Source: Martelella endophytica (GTDB lineage Bacteria > Pseudomonadota > Alphaproteobacteria > Rhizobiales > Rhizobiaceae). From it: DNA of 64,000 nucleotides. The DNA lies in the NCBI RefSeq assembly GCF_000960975.1, contig NZ_CP010803.1:186001-250000 (forward strand), written 5' to 3'. Each line of letters starts with the position of its first letter. Position 1 is the first letter of the stretch. The position numbers were made by a program, and so were the translations under genes. The notes beneath the pieces were generated by a model. It ran no database searches. It had not been told where the DNA came from and saw only the letters and a program-made list of their open reading frames with translations. Shown here in pieces: positions 34,970 to 44,530 of the stretch.

Positions 34970-36631
34970 TTAAAATCGCGATTTGTCAAAATACTCGACG
35001 ATCGACAATTTCTCGGTTTCTTCTTTATTAGATTCGACTAAAGACGTGCCATCACGGGACTGTGATGGTTTCGCCGCCAGGTTTTTACTGCTCGCATTAC
35101 CAGTAATAGGTGAACTCGTGCTATTGAACGACACCAGGATCGCCTCGGTCGGCCGCGCGCCCTTGACCGGATAGTCCGGAGCGGCGGCGTTGATGCGGGC
35201 AGCCGTCGGGCGGAACTGAGCGCGGAAGTCATCAGCTTCGTTCACCGCGACCTCGGTGGTGTTGCCCATCGTGTCAAGCTTGCTCGCAAGTTCGGCATGG
35301 GCTGAACGGCGCGGATCGGGCCGCGGTGTCGCCACGGCGAGCACGGACTGCGAGGCCACCGGATCGATCGAGGTTCCGCTGCTGGTGGTCGCCGCGTAGG
35401 CCAGACGCGGGCTCGGAACAGGCACGTTGTTGTTGTCCATCAGATCGAAGGGCGCGTCGCCGGCGCCATCGTCAAGTGCTGCCACCTCCACCGGGCTTGC
35501 CTCCACGGGCGCAGCGGCATCGGCGACCAGCACGTCAGCCACGGACACCCCATCGCCAAGCGAAGCCGGCCGCGCCTGCGGAAGCGGAATATTGGCGGCA
35601 AGCAGAGCCTCTGGCGTTGAGACAACTTCGGCAACAGGCGGGGTCGGATCGACAAGCGCGGTCGCAAGCGGCGTGCCGAGGTCGGCATCGGCAGCACCTG
35701 GCCTGCTCAGCGGCAGCGGGATGTCGAGATCGTCGAAGGAAACGGCAGCCGTCAGGATATCGACGGGACGCTGTGCCGGCTCGACGGCAGGCGCGGTGCG
35801 CGACGGCGCTGCAGTGCGCGGCGAAGCACGCGGCGTCGGCGCTTCATCATTGCCGCCCTTGTCGCGGCCACCAAAGAGCATGGCGAGCAGGTTGGGACGC
35901 TCATCCTCGTCGCCGTCCTCCGTACTTGCAACAGCAACCGGGGCGGAGCTTCCCACGGAACCCTTGGCCTTGTACTCGGCCAAAGCTTCGGAATAGCCCG
36001 GCAGCGGCTTGCCGTCTGAAGGAATGTGAAGGGTGTGGCCTTCCGGGAAGATTGCCGCGAGCTGGCTGCGGCTCATGCGCGGCCAGGCGCGCACGCTCGC
36101 CACATCAAGATGCACGAAAGGCGAACCGGAGGTCGGATAATAACCGACGCCGCCGCGCTGCATCTGCATCGCGGTTGCCCTGAGCTTGGCCAACGGCACA
36201 CCGGGGATGAAGAAGTCCATCGCCTTGCCCTGGATATGCTGGGAATTCTTGGCAACACCGGAGGTGTTCTTGCGGAGCATCGAGTTGGTCGCTGGCGAGC
36301 GATAGGCGGAAACGACGTTGATGTAATCCTTGGCGCCGACCTTCTGGTAGACTTCCCAGACCAGATCGAACAGCCGCGGATCCATGTTGGTCGGCTCGCT
36401 GTGGCGCCAGTCGCGCAGGAACCAGTTGAGCTGCTCGAGCCCCTTCTTGTCGTAGCGGCCATTGCGCTTGAAGGTGATCTCGGCGCGTTCGCCGGTATGG
36501 ACATAATAAATCTTGAGCGTGCGCGTTTCCGCACGGGCCTCAGCGCCGCCAAGCGTCAGAAAAACAGTGGCGACCATTGCCAGCACAATGAGTGTCCGTC
36601 GCAGAAGCGATACAGTTGGACGGATTGGCAA
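34970..36631 (-). CDS. DUF882 (M15-like peptidase) protein with long disordered tail
   Basis: 553 residues. N-terminal signal (LLRRTLIVLAMVATVFLTLGGAEARA). Residues about 36-185 are the DUF882/YcbK-like M15 domain with zinc ligands H132 and D139 (SQHIQGKAMDF) and H174 (FVHLD), plus the VVSAYRSPATN motif. Such enzymes cut peptidoglycan peptides; activity is inferred. Residues about 230-553 are Pro/Ala/Ser-rich and carry three variants of IPLPxxRP (IPLPLSRP, IPLPQARP, VPVPSPRL). Divergent from pepF across a 369-bp gap. Confidence 0.88.
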   Translation of the reverse strand: MPIRPTVSLLRRTLIVLAMVATVFLTLGGAEARAETRTLKIYYVHTGERAEITFKRNGRYDKKGLEQLNWFLRDWRHSEPTNMDPRLFDLVWEVYQKVGAKDYINVVSAYRSPATNSMLRKNTSGVAKNSQHIQGKAMDFFIPGVPLAKLRATAMQMQRGGVGYYPTSGSPFVHLDVASVRAWPRMSRSQLAAIFPEGHTLHIPSDGKPLPGYSEALAEYKAKGSVGSSAPVAVASTEDGDEDERPNLLAMLFGGRDKGGNDEAPTPRASPRTAAPSRTAPAVEPAQRPVDILTAAVSFDDLDIPLPLSRPGAADADLGTPLATALVDPTPPVAEVVSTPEALLAANIPLPQARPASLGDGVSVADVLVADAAAPVEASPVEVAALDDGAGDAPFDLMDNNNVPVPSPRLAYAATTSSGTSIDPVASQSVLAVATPRPDPRRSAHAELASKLDTMGNTTEVAVNEADDFRAQFRPTAARINAAAPDYPVKGARPTEAILVSFNSTSSPITGNASSKNLAAKPSQSRDGTSLVESNKEETEKLSIVEYFDKSRF

Positions 36632-37000
36632 ACCGGATTCTCCCCTGGGTGTCTTGAAGATCGCGAGCTTTCTGTCCCCTGCGATCGTCGTTCAGGCTGC
36701 TCTGGATGCGCTTCAGATTTGAAGGTCCAATGCGGCGCAAACGAGGCGGGACGCCATCGCGGCTTCAACCTGCCATCTTATAGGCAACATTCCGTTAATT
36801 TCATAGTCCCGTTATAGGAGCGTATCCTTTAGCAAGGGTTAAATCCTTGCTCTCGATCAGGTGTTCTTGCAGAAGTCAGCGTCCCGTTTTCGGCCACTTC
36901 CCTGGCGCAAGCGCCCACCCGCCGCCAGCATTTTCGCGACGGCGGATTGCGGAAGCCGGAGAACTGCACATATGTTGACGAAAGGCTCCGAGGAGCAGAA
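36632..37000. other. Divergent promoter region with a hairpin (no gene)
   Basis: 369 bp between the DUF882 gene and pepF. It has an AT-rich centre (36775-36845) and a perfect inverted repeat AGCAAGG-gttaaat-CCTTGCT at 36831-36851. No convincing open frame. The repeat may be an operator or a 5'-leader hairpin for pepF. Confidence 0.45.
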
Positions 37001-38875
37001 ATGACGACGACAATCACGAAAGGCAGGCTCATGTTCGACACCCCGATGACGCGCGCACCGGCGGAGACCGCAGCTCAGGCGGATGACAACACGCTGGGCA
37101 CCCTGCCGCTCTGGGACCTGACGCACCTCTACCCCGGCGCAGATTCGCCAGCATTCAAGTCCGCCTTCGATGGCGCAGCCTCTGCGGCCCGCGACTTCGC
37201 CGCCCGTTTCCGCGGCAAGCTGGCGGAAGCCGCCGGCAAGACCGGCGATGACGGTCTGGGAGCGGCCGTCGAAGAATATGAGGCGATCGGCGATACGCTC
37301 GGCCGGCTCGGCTCGTTTGCCGGCCTTTCCTATTATGCCAATGCGGCCGATCCGGTCCTGCGCAAGCTTTACGGCGATACCTCGGCGCGGATCACCGAAA
37401 TCTATGCCGACCTCCTGTTCTTCGAACTGGAACTGAACCGGCTTTCGGAAGAAGAAATCGAAAAGGCACTTGCCGCCGACGCCCGCTTTGCCCACTACCG
37501 GCCCTGGGTACTGGACCTGCGCAAGGAAAAGCCGCACCAGCTCGACGACCGCACCGAGCAGCTGTTCATGGAAAAATCCATGACCGGCAGCCAGGCCTTC
37601 AACCGGCTGTTCGACCAGACCATGGATGCCATGCGCTTCACCATTGACGGCGAGGAGATGCCGCTCGAAAAGGCGCTCAACATGCTCTCCGACGTCAAGG
37701 AGCCTGTGCGCCGCAAGGCAGCCGAAGCGCTGGCCACGACCTTCAAGGTCAACCTGCCGACCTTCTCGCTGATCATGAACACGATCGCCAAGGACACCGA
37801 GATCAACGGCCGCTGGCATGCCTTCGAAGACATTGCCGATAGCCGCCACCTGTCAAATCGTGTCGAACGCGACGTGGTGGACGCGCTGACGGAAGCCGTG
37901 CGCGATGCCTATCCGCGCCTTTCCCACCGCTATTATGCGATGAAGGCGAAGTGGCTCGGCATGGATCAGATGAACTACTGGGACCGCAACGCGCCGCTGC
38001 CGGAAACCGTCGAGCGCACGATTCCGTGGGATGAAGCCAAGGATACCGTGCTTTCCGCCTATGGCGCCTTCTCGCCGGACATGGCCGACATCGCCCGCCG
38101 GTTCTTTGATGAGAACTGGATCGATGCGCCGATCCGCCCCGGCAAGCGCACCGGCGCCTTCGCCCATCCGACCGTGCCTTCCGCCCATCCTTATGTACTG
38201 GTCAATTACCTCGGCAAGCCGCGTGACGTGATGACGCTGGCGCATGAGCTCGGCCATGGCGTGCACCAGGTGCTGGCGGCAAAGCAGGGCGCGCTGATGT
38301 GCTCGACGCCGCTGACGCTTGCCGAAACCGCCTCCGTCTTCGGCGAAATGCTCACCTTCCGTGCGCTGCTTGCCAAGACCACTGACAAGGCGACCCGCAA
38401 GGCGATGCTGGCACAGAAGGTCGAGGACATGATCAACACGGTCGTGCGACAGATCGCCTTCTACCAGTTCGAGCGCAAGGTCCACACGGCGCGCCGCGAG
38501 GGCGAACTGACCGAAGACCAGATCAACGAGATGTGGATGTCTGTCCAGGCCGAAAGCCTGGGCCCGGCAATCAAGCTTGCCGACGGTTACGAGACCTACT
38601 GGAGCTACGTGCCCCACTTCATCCACTCGCCGTTCTATGTCTATGCCTATGCCTTCGGCGACTGCCTGGTGAACTCGCTCTACGCCGTCTACCAGAACGC
38701 CGAAAGCGGCTTCCAGGACAAGTATTTCGACATGCTGACCGCCGGCGGCACCAAGCATCATAGCGAACTGCTGAAGCCGTTCGGCCTCGACGCCTCCGAT
38801 CCCGCCTTCTGGGGCAAGGGGCTGTCTATGATCGAAGGCCTGATCGACGAACTCGAAGCACTCGACAAGGGATAG
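37001..38875 (+). CDS. pepF: Oligoendopeptidase F (M3 family metallopeptidase)
   Basis: 624 residues. Zinc motif H415-E-L-G-H419 in TLAHELGHGVHQVLA, with the third ligand Glu in TLAETASVFGEML. Family features AEALATTFKVNLPTFSLIMNTIAKD and GYETYWSYVPHFIHSPFYVYAYAFG. Degrades oligopeptides in the cytoplasm. ATG 37001 is chosen because GAGGAG precedes it; the 18-residue longer reading has no ribosome site. Followed after 12 nt by pabB on the same strand. Confidence 0.95.
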   Translation: MTTTITKGRLMFDTPMTRAPAETAAQADDNTLGTLPLWDLTHLYPGADSPAFKSAFDGAASAARDFAARFRGKLAEAAGKTGDDGLGAAVEEYEAIGDTLGRLGSFAGLSYYANAADPVLRKLYGDTSARITEIYADLLFFELELNRLSEEEIEKALAADARFAHYRPWVLDLRKEKPHQLDDRTEQLFMEKSMTGSQAFNRLFDQTMDAMRFTIDGEEMPLEKALNMLSDVKEPVRRKAAEALATTFKVNLPTFSLIMNTIAKDTEINGRWHAFEDIADSRHLSNRVERDVVDALTEAVRDAYPRLSHRYYAMKAKWLGMDQMNYWDRNAPLPETVERTIPWDEAKDTVLSAYGAFSPDMADIARRFFDENWIDAPIRPGKRTGAFAHPTVPSAHPYVLVNYLGKPRDVMTLAHELGHGVHQVLAAKQGALMCSTPLTLAETASVFGEMLTFRALLAKTTDKATRKAMLAQKVEDMINTVVRQIAFYQFERKVHTARREGELTEDQINEMWMSVQAESLGPAIKLADGYETYWSYVPHFIHSPFYVYAYAFGDCLVNSLYAVYQNAESGFQDKYFDMLTAGGTKHHSELLKPFGLDASDPAFWGKGLSMIEGLIDELEALDKG

Positions 38876-38887
38876 GCCGCTACGCCC

Positions 38888-40036
38888 ATGGCCCGACCGC
38901 CGATTGCCTGTTTCAGCGACGATCTCGCCGGCCGGATGCTGACCTTCAGCCGGCCCGACACGCTCATCGTCGCCGAAACGGCCGACGCCGTTCTTCCGGC
39001 GCTTGCGCGCATGGAAGAGCTGCGGCAGGCAGGCCGGTGGATGGCGGGCTATATGTCCTATGAGGCCGGGTTCCTGCTGGACACGGCACTTGCCGGGATC
39101 GCCCCCGAAAAGCCGGACCTGCCCTACCTTTGCTTCGGCGTGTTCGACAGGCCGGAGGAGGCGGCTCCACCCGAACCGGAACGAGCACAGGACTTTCTTT
39201 CGGAAGTGACGCCCGCCTGGGACTTCGAAACCTACGAACGCAGGTTCGACCGCCTTCATGCGCATCTGATGGCAGGAGATTGCTATCAGGGCAATCTCAC
39301 CTTTCCTGTCCACGCCCGCTGGAGCGGCGATCCGCTTGCCGCATTTCATGCCTATGCCGCGCGCCAGCCGGTGCGCTATGCGGCCTACATCGATCTCTTC
39401 GGTCCCCGCATCCTGTCGCGCTCGCCCGAACTCTTCTTCGAGACCGGCGCCGACGGCTTCATCGAAACACACCCGATGAAGGGTACGGCCCCGCGCGGGA
39501 GAGACGCGGCCGAGGATGAGGCGATCATTGCCGCAATGCTTGATGATGAGAAGACGCTTGCCGAAAACTGCATGATCGTCGACCTGCTGCGCAACGACAT
39601 TTCCCGGATATCCGAAAGCGGATCGGTTCATGTGCCGAAACTCTTCGACATCGAAACCTATCCGACGCTGCACCAGATGGTGAGCCATGTGCGGGCGAAG
39701 CTTCTACCCGATGTCACGCTCACCGAGATCTTTTCCGCTCTCTTTCCCTGCGGTTCGGTGACCGGCGCGCCGAAGATTTCCGCTATGAAGATCCTGCATG
39801 GCCTGGAACAGGGCCCGCGCGGCGCCTATTGCGGGGCGATCGGCATGATCGGCCCGGACGGCGCCATGCGCTTCAATGTCGCGATCCGGACGCTGACGCT
39901 TCATGATGACGGCCGCGCCGTCTTCAATGTCGGCGGCGGCATCGTTGTTGATTCGACTGCGCGCGGCGAATATGAAGAAGCCTTGCTGAAGGCCCGTTTC
40001 GCGACGGGCGCGCTTGCCCCGGAAGGATCCCGATGA
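38888..40036 (+). CDS. pabB: Aminodeoxychorismate synthase component I
   Basis: 382 residues, chorismate-binding domain only. It carries the active-site Lys in HPMKGTAPRG (PIKGT-type), which separates PabB from TrpE, where Ala occupies that place. Other conserved parts are NCMIVDLLRNDISRI, CGSVTGAPKISAMKILHGLEQ and GAYCGAIGMI. It aminates chorismate for folate synthesis with a glutaminase partner (PabA/TrpG) encoded elsewhere. Overlaps the YciI-like gene by 4 nt. Confidence 0.93.
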   Translation: MARPPIACFSDDLAGRMLTFSRPDTLIVAETADAVLPALARMEELRQAGRWMAGYMSYEAGFLLDTALAGIAPEKPDLPYLCFGVFDRPEEAAPPEPERAQDFLSEVTPAWDFETYERRFDRLHAHLMAGDCYQGNLTFPVHARWSGDPLAAFHAYAARQPVRYAAYIDLFGPRILSRSPELFFETGADGFIETHPMKGTAPRGRDAAEDEAIIAAMLDDEKTLAENCMIVDLLRNDISRISESGSVHVPKLFDIETYPTLHQMVSHVRAKLLPDVTLTEIFSALFPCGSVTGAPKISAMKILHGLEQGPRGAYCGAIGMIGPDGAMRFNVAIRTLTLHDDGRAVFNVGGGIVVDSTARGEYEEALLKARFATGALAPEGSR

Positions 40037-40317
40037 TCGTCATCTCGCTCACCTATGTTCAGCCGATGGAAGAGGTCGAAAAACATTTCGACGGCCACAT
40101 AGAATGGCTGAACCGGCACTATCAGGCGGGCGATTTCGTCGCTTCCGGCCGCAAGGTGCCGCGGACGGGCGGTGTCATCCTGTCTCACGGCACGATCGAA
40201 GAGGTCGAGGCCATCTGCCGGGAAGACCCCTTCGTCGCCGAAGGCGTCGCTACCTTCGAACTCACCGAGGTGGATTTCTCGCGCACGCTGCCGGCGCTCG
40301 AAGGCCTTAAGGGATAG
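40033..40317 (+). CDS. YciI-like dimeric alpha/beta-barrel protein
   Basis: 94 residues. VISLTYVQPMEEVEKHFDGHIEWLNRHYQAGDFVASGRKVPRTGGVI is the YCII fold, with the Asp-His pair (FDGH) that forms its pocket. Role in the cell is unknown; relatives act as small dehalogenase-like or dimer-forming domains. The start overlaps pabB by 4 nt, so it is co-translated with it. Confidence 0.88.
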   Translation: MIVISLTYVQPMEEVEKHFDGHIEWLNRHYQAGDFVASGRKVPRTGGVILSHGTIEEVEAICREDPFVAEGVATFELTEVDFSRTLPALEGLKG

Positions 40318-40324
40318 GCAGGAG

Positions 40325-41242
40325 ATGGAACGTTCGCTCCGGCACATGCCCTATGGCCGCGCCTACAAGCCCTTCTCCATCGGCCTTTCCCAGCTTGCAC
40401 CCGACAATTGGCTCGAACCCGACGACGAACTCGGCCGCTATCTCGATGAAAAGCGCTCGCTGCTTGCCGAACGCCGCGACGAGATTTTTCGTGCAGAAGA
40501 GGACAGCCTCAAGGCTCAGCGGGAGGCGCTTTCGATGCTTGTCGCCCATCTCGCGGAACGCCACGGCAACCTCTATCGACGCGACGGCAACCTCATGCAG
40601 GTCGCACACCGCTCGGTGGCCCTCGACGCCGCCGAACCGCCGCTATTGACGGCCGGCCTGATTGTGCAGGACGATCTTGCGATCCTGATCAAGCACGACG
40701 ATGCCTGGCATCTCGCCGCCGGCTTCATCGCCTTCCCCTCCTCCTGGTCGCTCGCCGACAAGGCCGGCAAGCCGATGGATACGGTGCACGCGGATGTTCC
40801 CGGCTTCCAGGCCGGCACGCGCAACGCGGCGCTGGTCACCCGCATCTTCGACAACCTGAAGCCCGGCCTTCCCGCCGAGCGCTTCAACTGGTCGTTCAAG
40901 GGCAGCGCCGCCCTCGCCATGCCAGTCTCGAAGCATTTGCCCGAAGATCCGTTCCGCCCGGTTCGGCCGATCGCCGATAACGTTCTCAGGGTCGAACGCC
41001 AGACACTGACCCGATTGCCGGAGACAGGCGCCATCCTGTTCACGATCCGCATCTATGCCGACCCGCTTGCCGCCATTCTCCGCCACCCGGAGCATGTGAC
41101 CATCGCCCACGAGATGATACGCCAGCTTGACGGGCTGACGGCCGAAGAGCGGGCCTACAAGAGCATGGCGGACGCCGATGTCGATGCCCTGCGTGCGCAT
41201 CTGGTGCCGATTGCCGGTCGCCCGGTGGAAGTGGACCGGTAA
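40325..41242 (+). CDS. DUF3445 family (heme-dependent oxidative N-demethylase-like) protein
   Basis: 305 residues from ATG 40325 (298 if the ATG at 40346 is used; neither has a well-spaced ribosome site). Typical parts are KPFSIGLSQLAPDNWLEPDDELGRYLDEKRSLL, LYRRDGNLMQVAHRSVALD, LIVQDDLAILIKHDDAWHLAAGFIAFPSSWSLADKAGKPMDTVHADVPGF and the RVERQTLTRLPETGAILFTIRIYADPL segment. The family includes the alpha subunit of the dimethylamine N-demethylase. Substrate unknown here; no other subunit is nearby. It closes the pepF-pabB-yciI block. Confidence 0.85.
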   Translation: MERSLRHMPYGRAYKPFSIGLSQLAPDNWLEPDDELGRYLDEKRSLLAERRDEIFRAEEDSLKAQREALSMLVAHLAERHGNLYRRDGNLMQVAHRSVALDAAEPPLLTAGLIVQDDLAILIKHDDAWHLAAGFIAFPSSWSLADKAGKPMDTVHADVPGFQAGTRNAALVTRIFDNLKPGLPAERFNWSFKGSAALAMPVSKHLPEDPFRPVRPIADNVLRVERQTLTRLPETGAILFTIRIYADPLAAILRHPEHVTIAHEMIRQLDGLTAEERAYKSMADADVDALRAHLVPIAGRPVEVDR

Positions 41243-41377
41243 ATCGGGTTTACTGGGATTTGCCAGACCAGCCCAATTTTATCGATGCAACCGGGAACAT
41301 TGTTTGCCGCGTCATACTTTTCGACTACGGTTGCCTTATTGCGTCACATGCGCACAGAGATTGAGAAGGAAGTGGAA

Positions 41378-42820
41378 ATGAATCAGGACTATCCGACATA
41401 TGCCGAAATCACCGGTCCGATCGTGATGATCGGCTTCGGCTCCATCGGTCGCGGCGCGCTGCCGCTGATCGAGCGGCATTTCCGCTTCGACAAGTCGCGC
41501 ATGGTCATCATCGACCCGAATGACGCCCACGCCAATCTCGCCGCCAGCCACGGCGTCCGCTTCATCCATGCCGCAGTCACCAAGGACAATTATGAAGAGC
41601 TGCTGGAGCCGCTGCTGACGGAAGGCGAAGGCCAGGGCTTCTGCGTCAACCTTTCGGTCGACACCTCCTCTCTCGACATCATGAAGCTCTGCCGCTCGCT
41701 CGACGTGCTCTATATCGACACCGTGGTCGAACCCTGGCTCGGCTTCTATTTCGGCGGCGGCGACAATGCCGATCGCACCAATTACGCGCTGCGCGAAACC
41801 GTGCGCAAGGAGAAGCGCAAGAAGCCCGGCGGCACCACCGCGGTCTCCTGCTGCGGCGCCAATCCCGGCATGGTGTCCTGGTTCGTCAAGCAGGCGCTGG
41901 TCAATCTGGCGCGCGACACCAGCATGGATTTCGTCGAGCCGCAGGCCGACGATCGCGAAGGCTGGGCGAGGCTGATGATGGATGTCGGCGTCAAGGGCGT
42001 TCATATCGCCGAACGCGACACCCAGCGCTCGAAGTTCCTGCGCCCGCAGGGCACCTTCTGGAACACATGGTCGGTCGAGGGCTTTGTTTCCGAAGGCATG
42101 CAGCCGGCCGAACTCGGCTGGGGCACACATGAAAAGTGGATGCCGAAGAACGCCCGCAAGCACAAGAAGGGCAGCAAGGCGGCGATTTTCCTCGAACAGC
42201 CCGGCGCCAATACCCGGGTGCGCACCTGGTGCCCGACGCCCGGCGCGCAATATGGCTTCCTCGTTACCCACAATGAGTCGATCTCGATTGCCGACTACTT
42301 CACCGTGCGCAACGACAAGGACAAGGTGAGCTACCGCCCGACCTGCCACTATGCCTACCACCCCGCCGACGTCGCGGTGCTGTCGCTCGACGAGATGTTC
42401 GGCAATGGCGGCAATCCGCAGGACGACAGCCTGGTGCTGGAAGAAGCCGACATCCTGACCGGCATTGATGAACTCGGCGTGCTGCTCTACGGCCACGACA
42501 AGAACGCCTACTGGTACGGTTCGCGGCTCTCCATCGAGGAAACCCGCAACCTCGTGCCCTATCAGAACGCCACGGCGCTGCAGGTGACCTCGGCGGTGCT
42601 TGCCGGCATGGTCTGGGCGCTCGAAAATCCGGATGCCGGCATCGTCGAGGCCGACGAGATGGACTATCGCCGCTGCCTCGAGATCCAGACCCCCTATCTT
42701 GGCCCGGTCGAAGGCCACTACACCGACTGGACACCGCTGACCGGCCGGCAGACGCTGTTCGCCGAGAAGAAGGACGAAAGCGACCCCTGGCAGTTCAAGA
42801 ACATCCTCGTGCAGTTCTGA
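41378..42820 (+). CDS. Homospermidine synthase
   Basis: 480 residues. Makes sym-homospermidine from putrescine with NAD+. The nucleotide-binding motif is VMIGFGSIGRGALPLIERHF. Conserved parts are CVNLSVDTSSLDIMKLCRSLDVLYIDTVVEPWLGFYF, CCGANPGMVSWFVKQALVNLA and RVRTWCPTPGAQYGFLVTHNESISIADYFTV. ATG 41378 is preceded by AAGGAAG. A 31-residue upstream extension lacks family similarity. Homospermidine is a main polyamine in Rhizobiales. Confidence 0.96.
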   Translation: MNQDYPTYAEITGPIVMIGFGSIGRGALPLIERHFRFDKSRMVIIDPNDAHANLAASHGVRFIHAAVTKDNYEELLEPLLTEGEGQGFCVNLSVDTSSLDIMKLCRSLDVLYIDTVVEPWLGFYFGGGDNADRTNYALRETVRKEKRKKPGGTTAVSCCGANPGMVSWFVKQALVNLARDTSMDFVEPQADDREGWARLMMDVGVKGVHIAERDTQRSKFLRPQGTFWNTWSVEGFVSEGMQPAELGWGTHEKWMPKNARKHKKGSKAAIFLEQPGANTRVRTWCPTPGAQYGFLVTHNESISIADYFTVRNDKDKVSYRPTCHYAYHPADVAVLSLDEMFGNGGNPQDDSLVLEEADILTGIDELGVLLYGHDKNAYWYGSRLSIEETRNLVPYQNATALQVTSAVLAGMVWALENPDAGIVEADEMDYRRCLEIQTPYLGPVEGHYTDWTPLTGRQTLFAEKKDESDPWQFKNILVQF

Positions 42821-42829
42821 CAGCGGCGC

Positions 42830-42870
42830 GGCCGCGGGAATATCGGAAAAACCGGATTTCTCCCGCGGCC
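42830..42870 (+). terminator. Long stem-loop after homospermidine synthase
   Basis: Perfect 10-bp stem GGCCGCGGGA / TCCCGCGGCC with a 21-nt loop, 10 nt after the stop. No T-run follows, so it may be a Rho-dependent end or RNA-stabilising hairpin. Confidence 0.5.
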
Positions 42871-42982
42871 AACCTTGAAATCGGCGGCGCACAAGAGGAT
42901 AACGAAAAAGCGGGCCCCAGCGCGTTATCCGGGGACGGGAACTTATTGTACCGATTGATTAAACCGCCGCGAAAGCCGCTCG

Positions 42983-44395
42983 ATGCGCCCATATTACAAG
43001 AACGTCAAAATGTTCCGCCGCAGCCGTGTGATGTGGGGATCATGGCGAATATGGCAACCGCGGCTGGTGTTCTGGGTCGGCGCCGTCATGATCGGCGTCA
43101 TCAGCGTGCTGTTTGCCCGCGCCGCCGACGAGGCGATGGACATCTTCAACCATGTCCGCACGGCCAATGCCTACACACCCTACCTGCCGCTGATCATCAC
43201 CCCGCTCGGCTTCATGCTTTGCTCCTATCTCGGCAATCGCTGGTTTCCGAATTCGCAGGGGTCCGGGATCCCGCAGGCGATCGCCGCCCGGCATCTGCAT
43301 CACACCGAAAGCCAGCACCGGCTCCTGAACCTCAGGATCGCCGCCGGCAAGATCCTGATCACCGTTCTCGGCCTCTTTTGCGGCGCCTCGATCGGGCGTG
43401 AGGGGCCGACGGCGCAGGTCGGCGCCTCGATCATGATCCAGACCGCGCGCTGGGGAAAGATGATCCAGACCAAGGGCCTGATCGTCGCCGGCTCCGCCGC
43501 CGGCATCTCCGCCGCCTTCAACACGCCGCTCGCCGGCATCGTCTTCGCCATCGAGGAGATGAGCCGCGCCTACGAATCGCGCGCCAACGGGCTGGTGGTC
43601 TCCGCCATCATCCTCTCCGGCCTTGCCGCCATCGGGCTTGCGGGGAACTACACCTATTTCGGGCAGGCCTCCGCTATCGCGGTCGCGCCGCAGGAATGGG
43701 TTGCGGTTTTCGTCTGCGGCATCGGGGGCGGTCTTCTCGGCGCGCTGTTCTCGCTCTATTCCCTGAAGGCAGCTCGCCGGCTGAAGCGCTGGGCGCAACC
43801 GGCGCCGATCAAGCGCATGGCGCTGGTTGCGGGCGGCTGCGGCCTTGCGGTCGCCGTCATCGGCGTCATATCCGGCGGTTCGACCTTCGGGACCGGCTAC
43901 GAGCAGGCCCGCACCGTCATCGAAGGCGGCGATATCGGAGCCTTCTATTTCGTCGGCAAGCTCGCCGCGACCTTCCTGTCGATGGCGTCCGGCATTCCGG
44001 GCGGCCTGTTCGCGCCGTCGCTGTCGGTCGGCGCAACACTGGGGTCATCCATTGCCCATGTTCTCGGCATCTCGATCGGCCTCGGTGCAATCCTCGGCAT
44101 GGCAGGCTATTTCGCCGGTGTCGTGCAGTCGCCGATGACCGCCTTCGTCATCATTCTCGAAATGACCGACAATCATGATGGCATCATCACCCTGATGGCG
44201 ACCTCGATGCTCGGCTACATCGCCTCGCGGCTGATCCTGAGCGAACCGCTCTATCACGGCCTGTCGCGCGCCTACCTCGCCGACGCCATCAAGTTCCAGC
44301 GCGCCCGCAGCCGCGAAAGTGCGGAGGAAGAGCGCGCCAATATCGACGAGATGCGGGTCGAGACGAAGCGCTACAACGACAAGGGAGCCCTCTAG
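42983..44395 (+). CDS. ClC-family chloride channel/antiporter
   Basis: 470 residues, many membrane helices. The four filter segments are GSGIPQA, GREGPTAQVG (gating Glu), GIPGGLFAPSLSVGATLG and the late-helix region. The proton Glu is kept in FAIEEMSRAYE, so an H+/Cl- antiporter is more likely than a channel. No CBS domains. Start at 42983 is one of several close ATGs (also 43010 and 43031) and is uncertain by up to 16 residues. Confidence 0.93.
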   Translation: MRPYYKNVKMFRRSRVMWGSWRIWQPRLVFWVGAVMIGVISVLFARAADEAMDIFNHVRTANAYTPYLPLIITPLGFMLCSYLGNRWFPNSQGSGIPQAIAARHLHHTESQHRLLNLRIAAGKILITVLGLFCGASIGREGPTAQVGASIMIQTARWGKMIQTKGLIVAGSAAGISAAFNTPLAGIVFAIEEMSRAYESRANGLVVSAIILSGLAAIGLAGNYTYFGQASAIAVAPQEWVAVFVCGIGGGLLGALFSLYSLKAARRLKRWAQPAPIKRMALVAGGCGLAVAVIGVISGGSTFGTGYEQARTVIEGGDIGAFYFVGKLAATFLSMASGIPGGLFAPSLSVGATLGSSIAHVLGISIGLGAILGMAGYFAGVVQSPMTAFVIILEMTDNHDGIITLMATSMLGYIASRLILSEPLYHGLSRAYLADAIKFQRARSRESAEEERANIDEMRVETKRYNDKGAL

Positions 44396-44530
44396 GGGAT
44401 GGCTTCATTCTACGGGTACCATCTTTGACGCCAAGCTTTTGTCCGCGAGCGACGGTTTTCGGCAAGCCGGTTCCTCGTGGCATGATGGGTCAGCCGCCAT
44501 ACTGTGCCAAACTGACATAGGGCAAGTTCG

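Noticed and set aside
37853..39688. 611-codon open frame on the minus strand opposite pepF and pabB
   Set aside because: Shadow frame. The plus-strand proteins have the HELGH and PMKGT motifs; this one has low-complexity composition.
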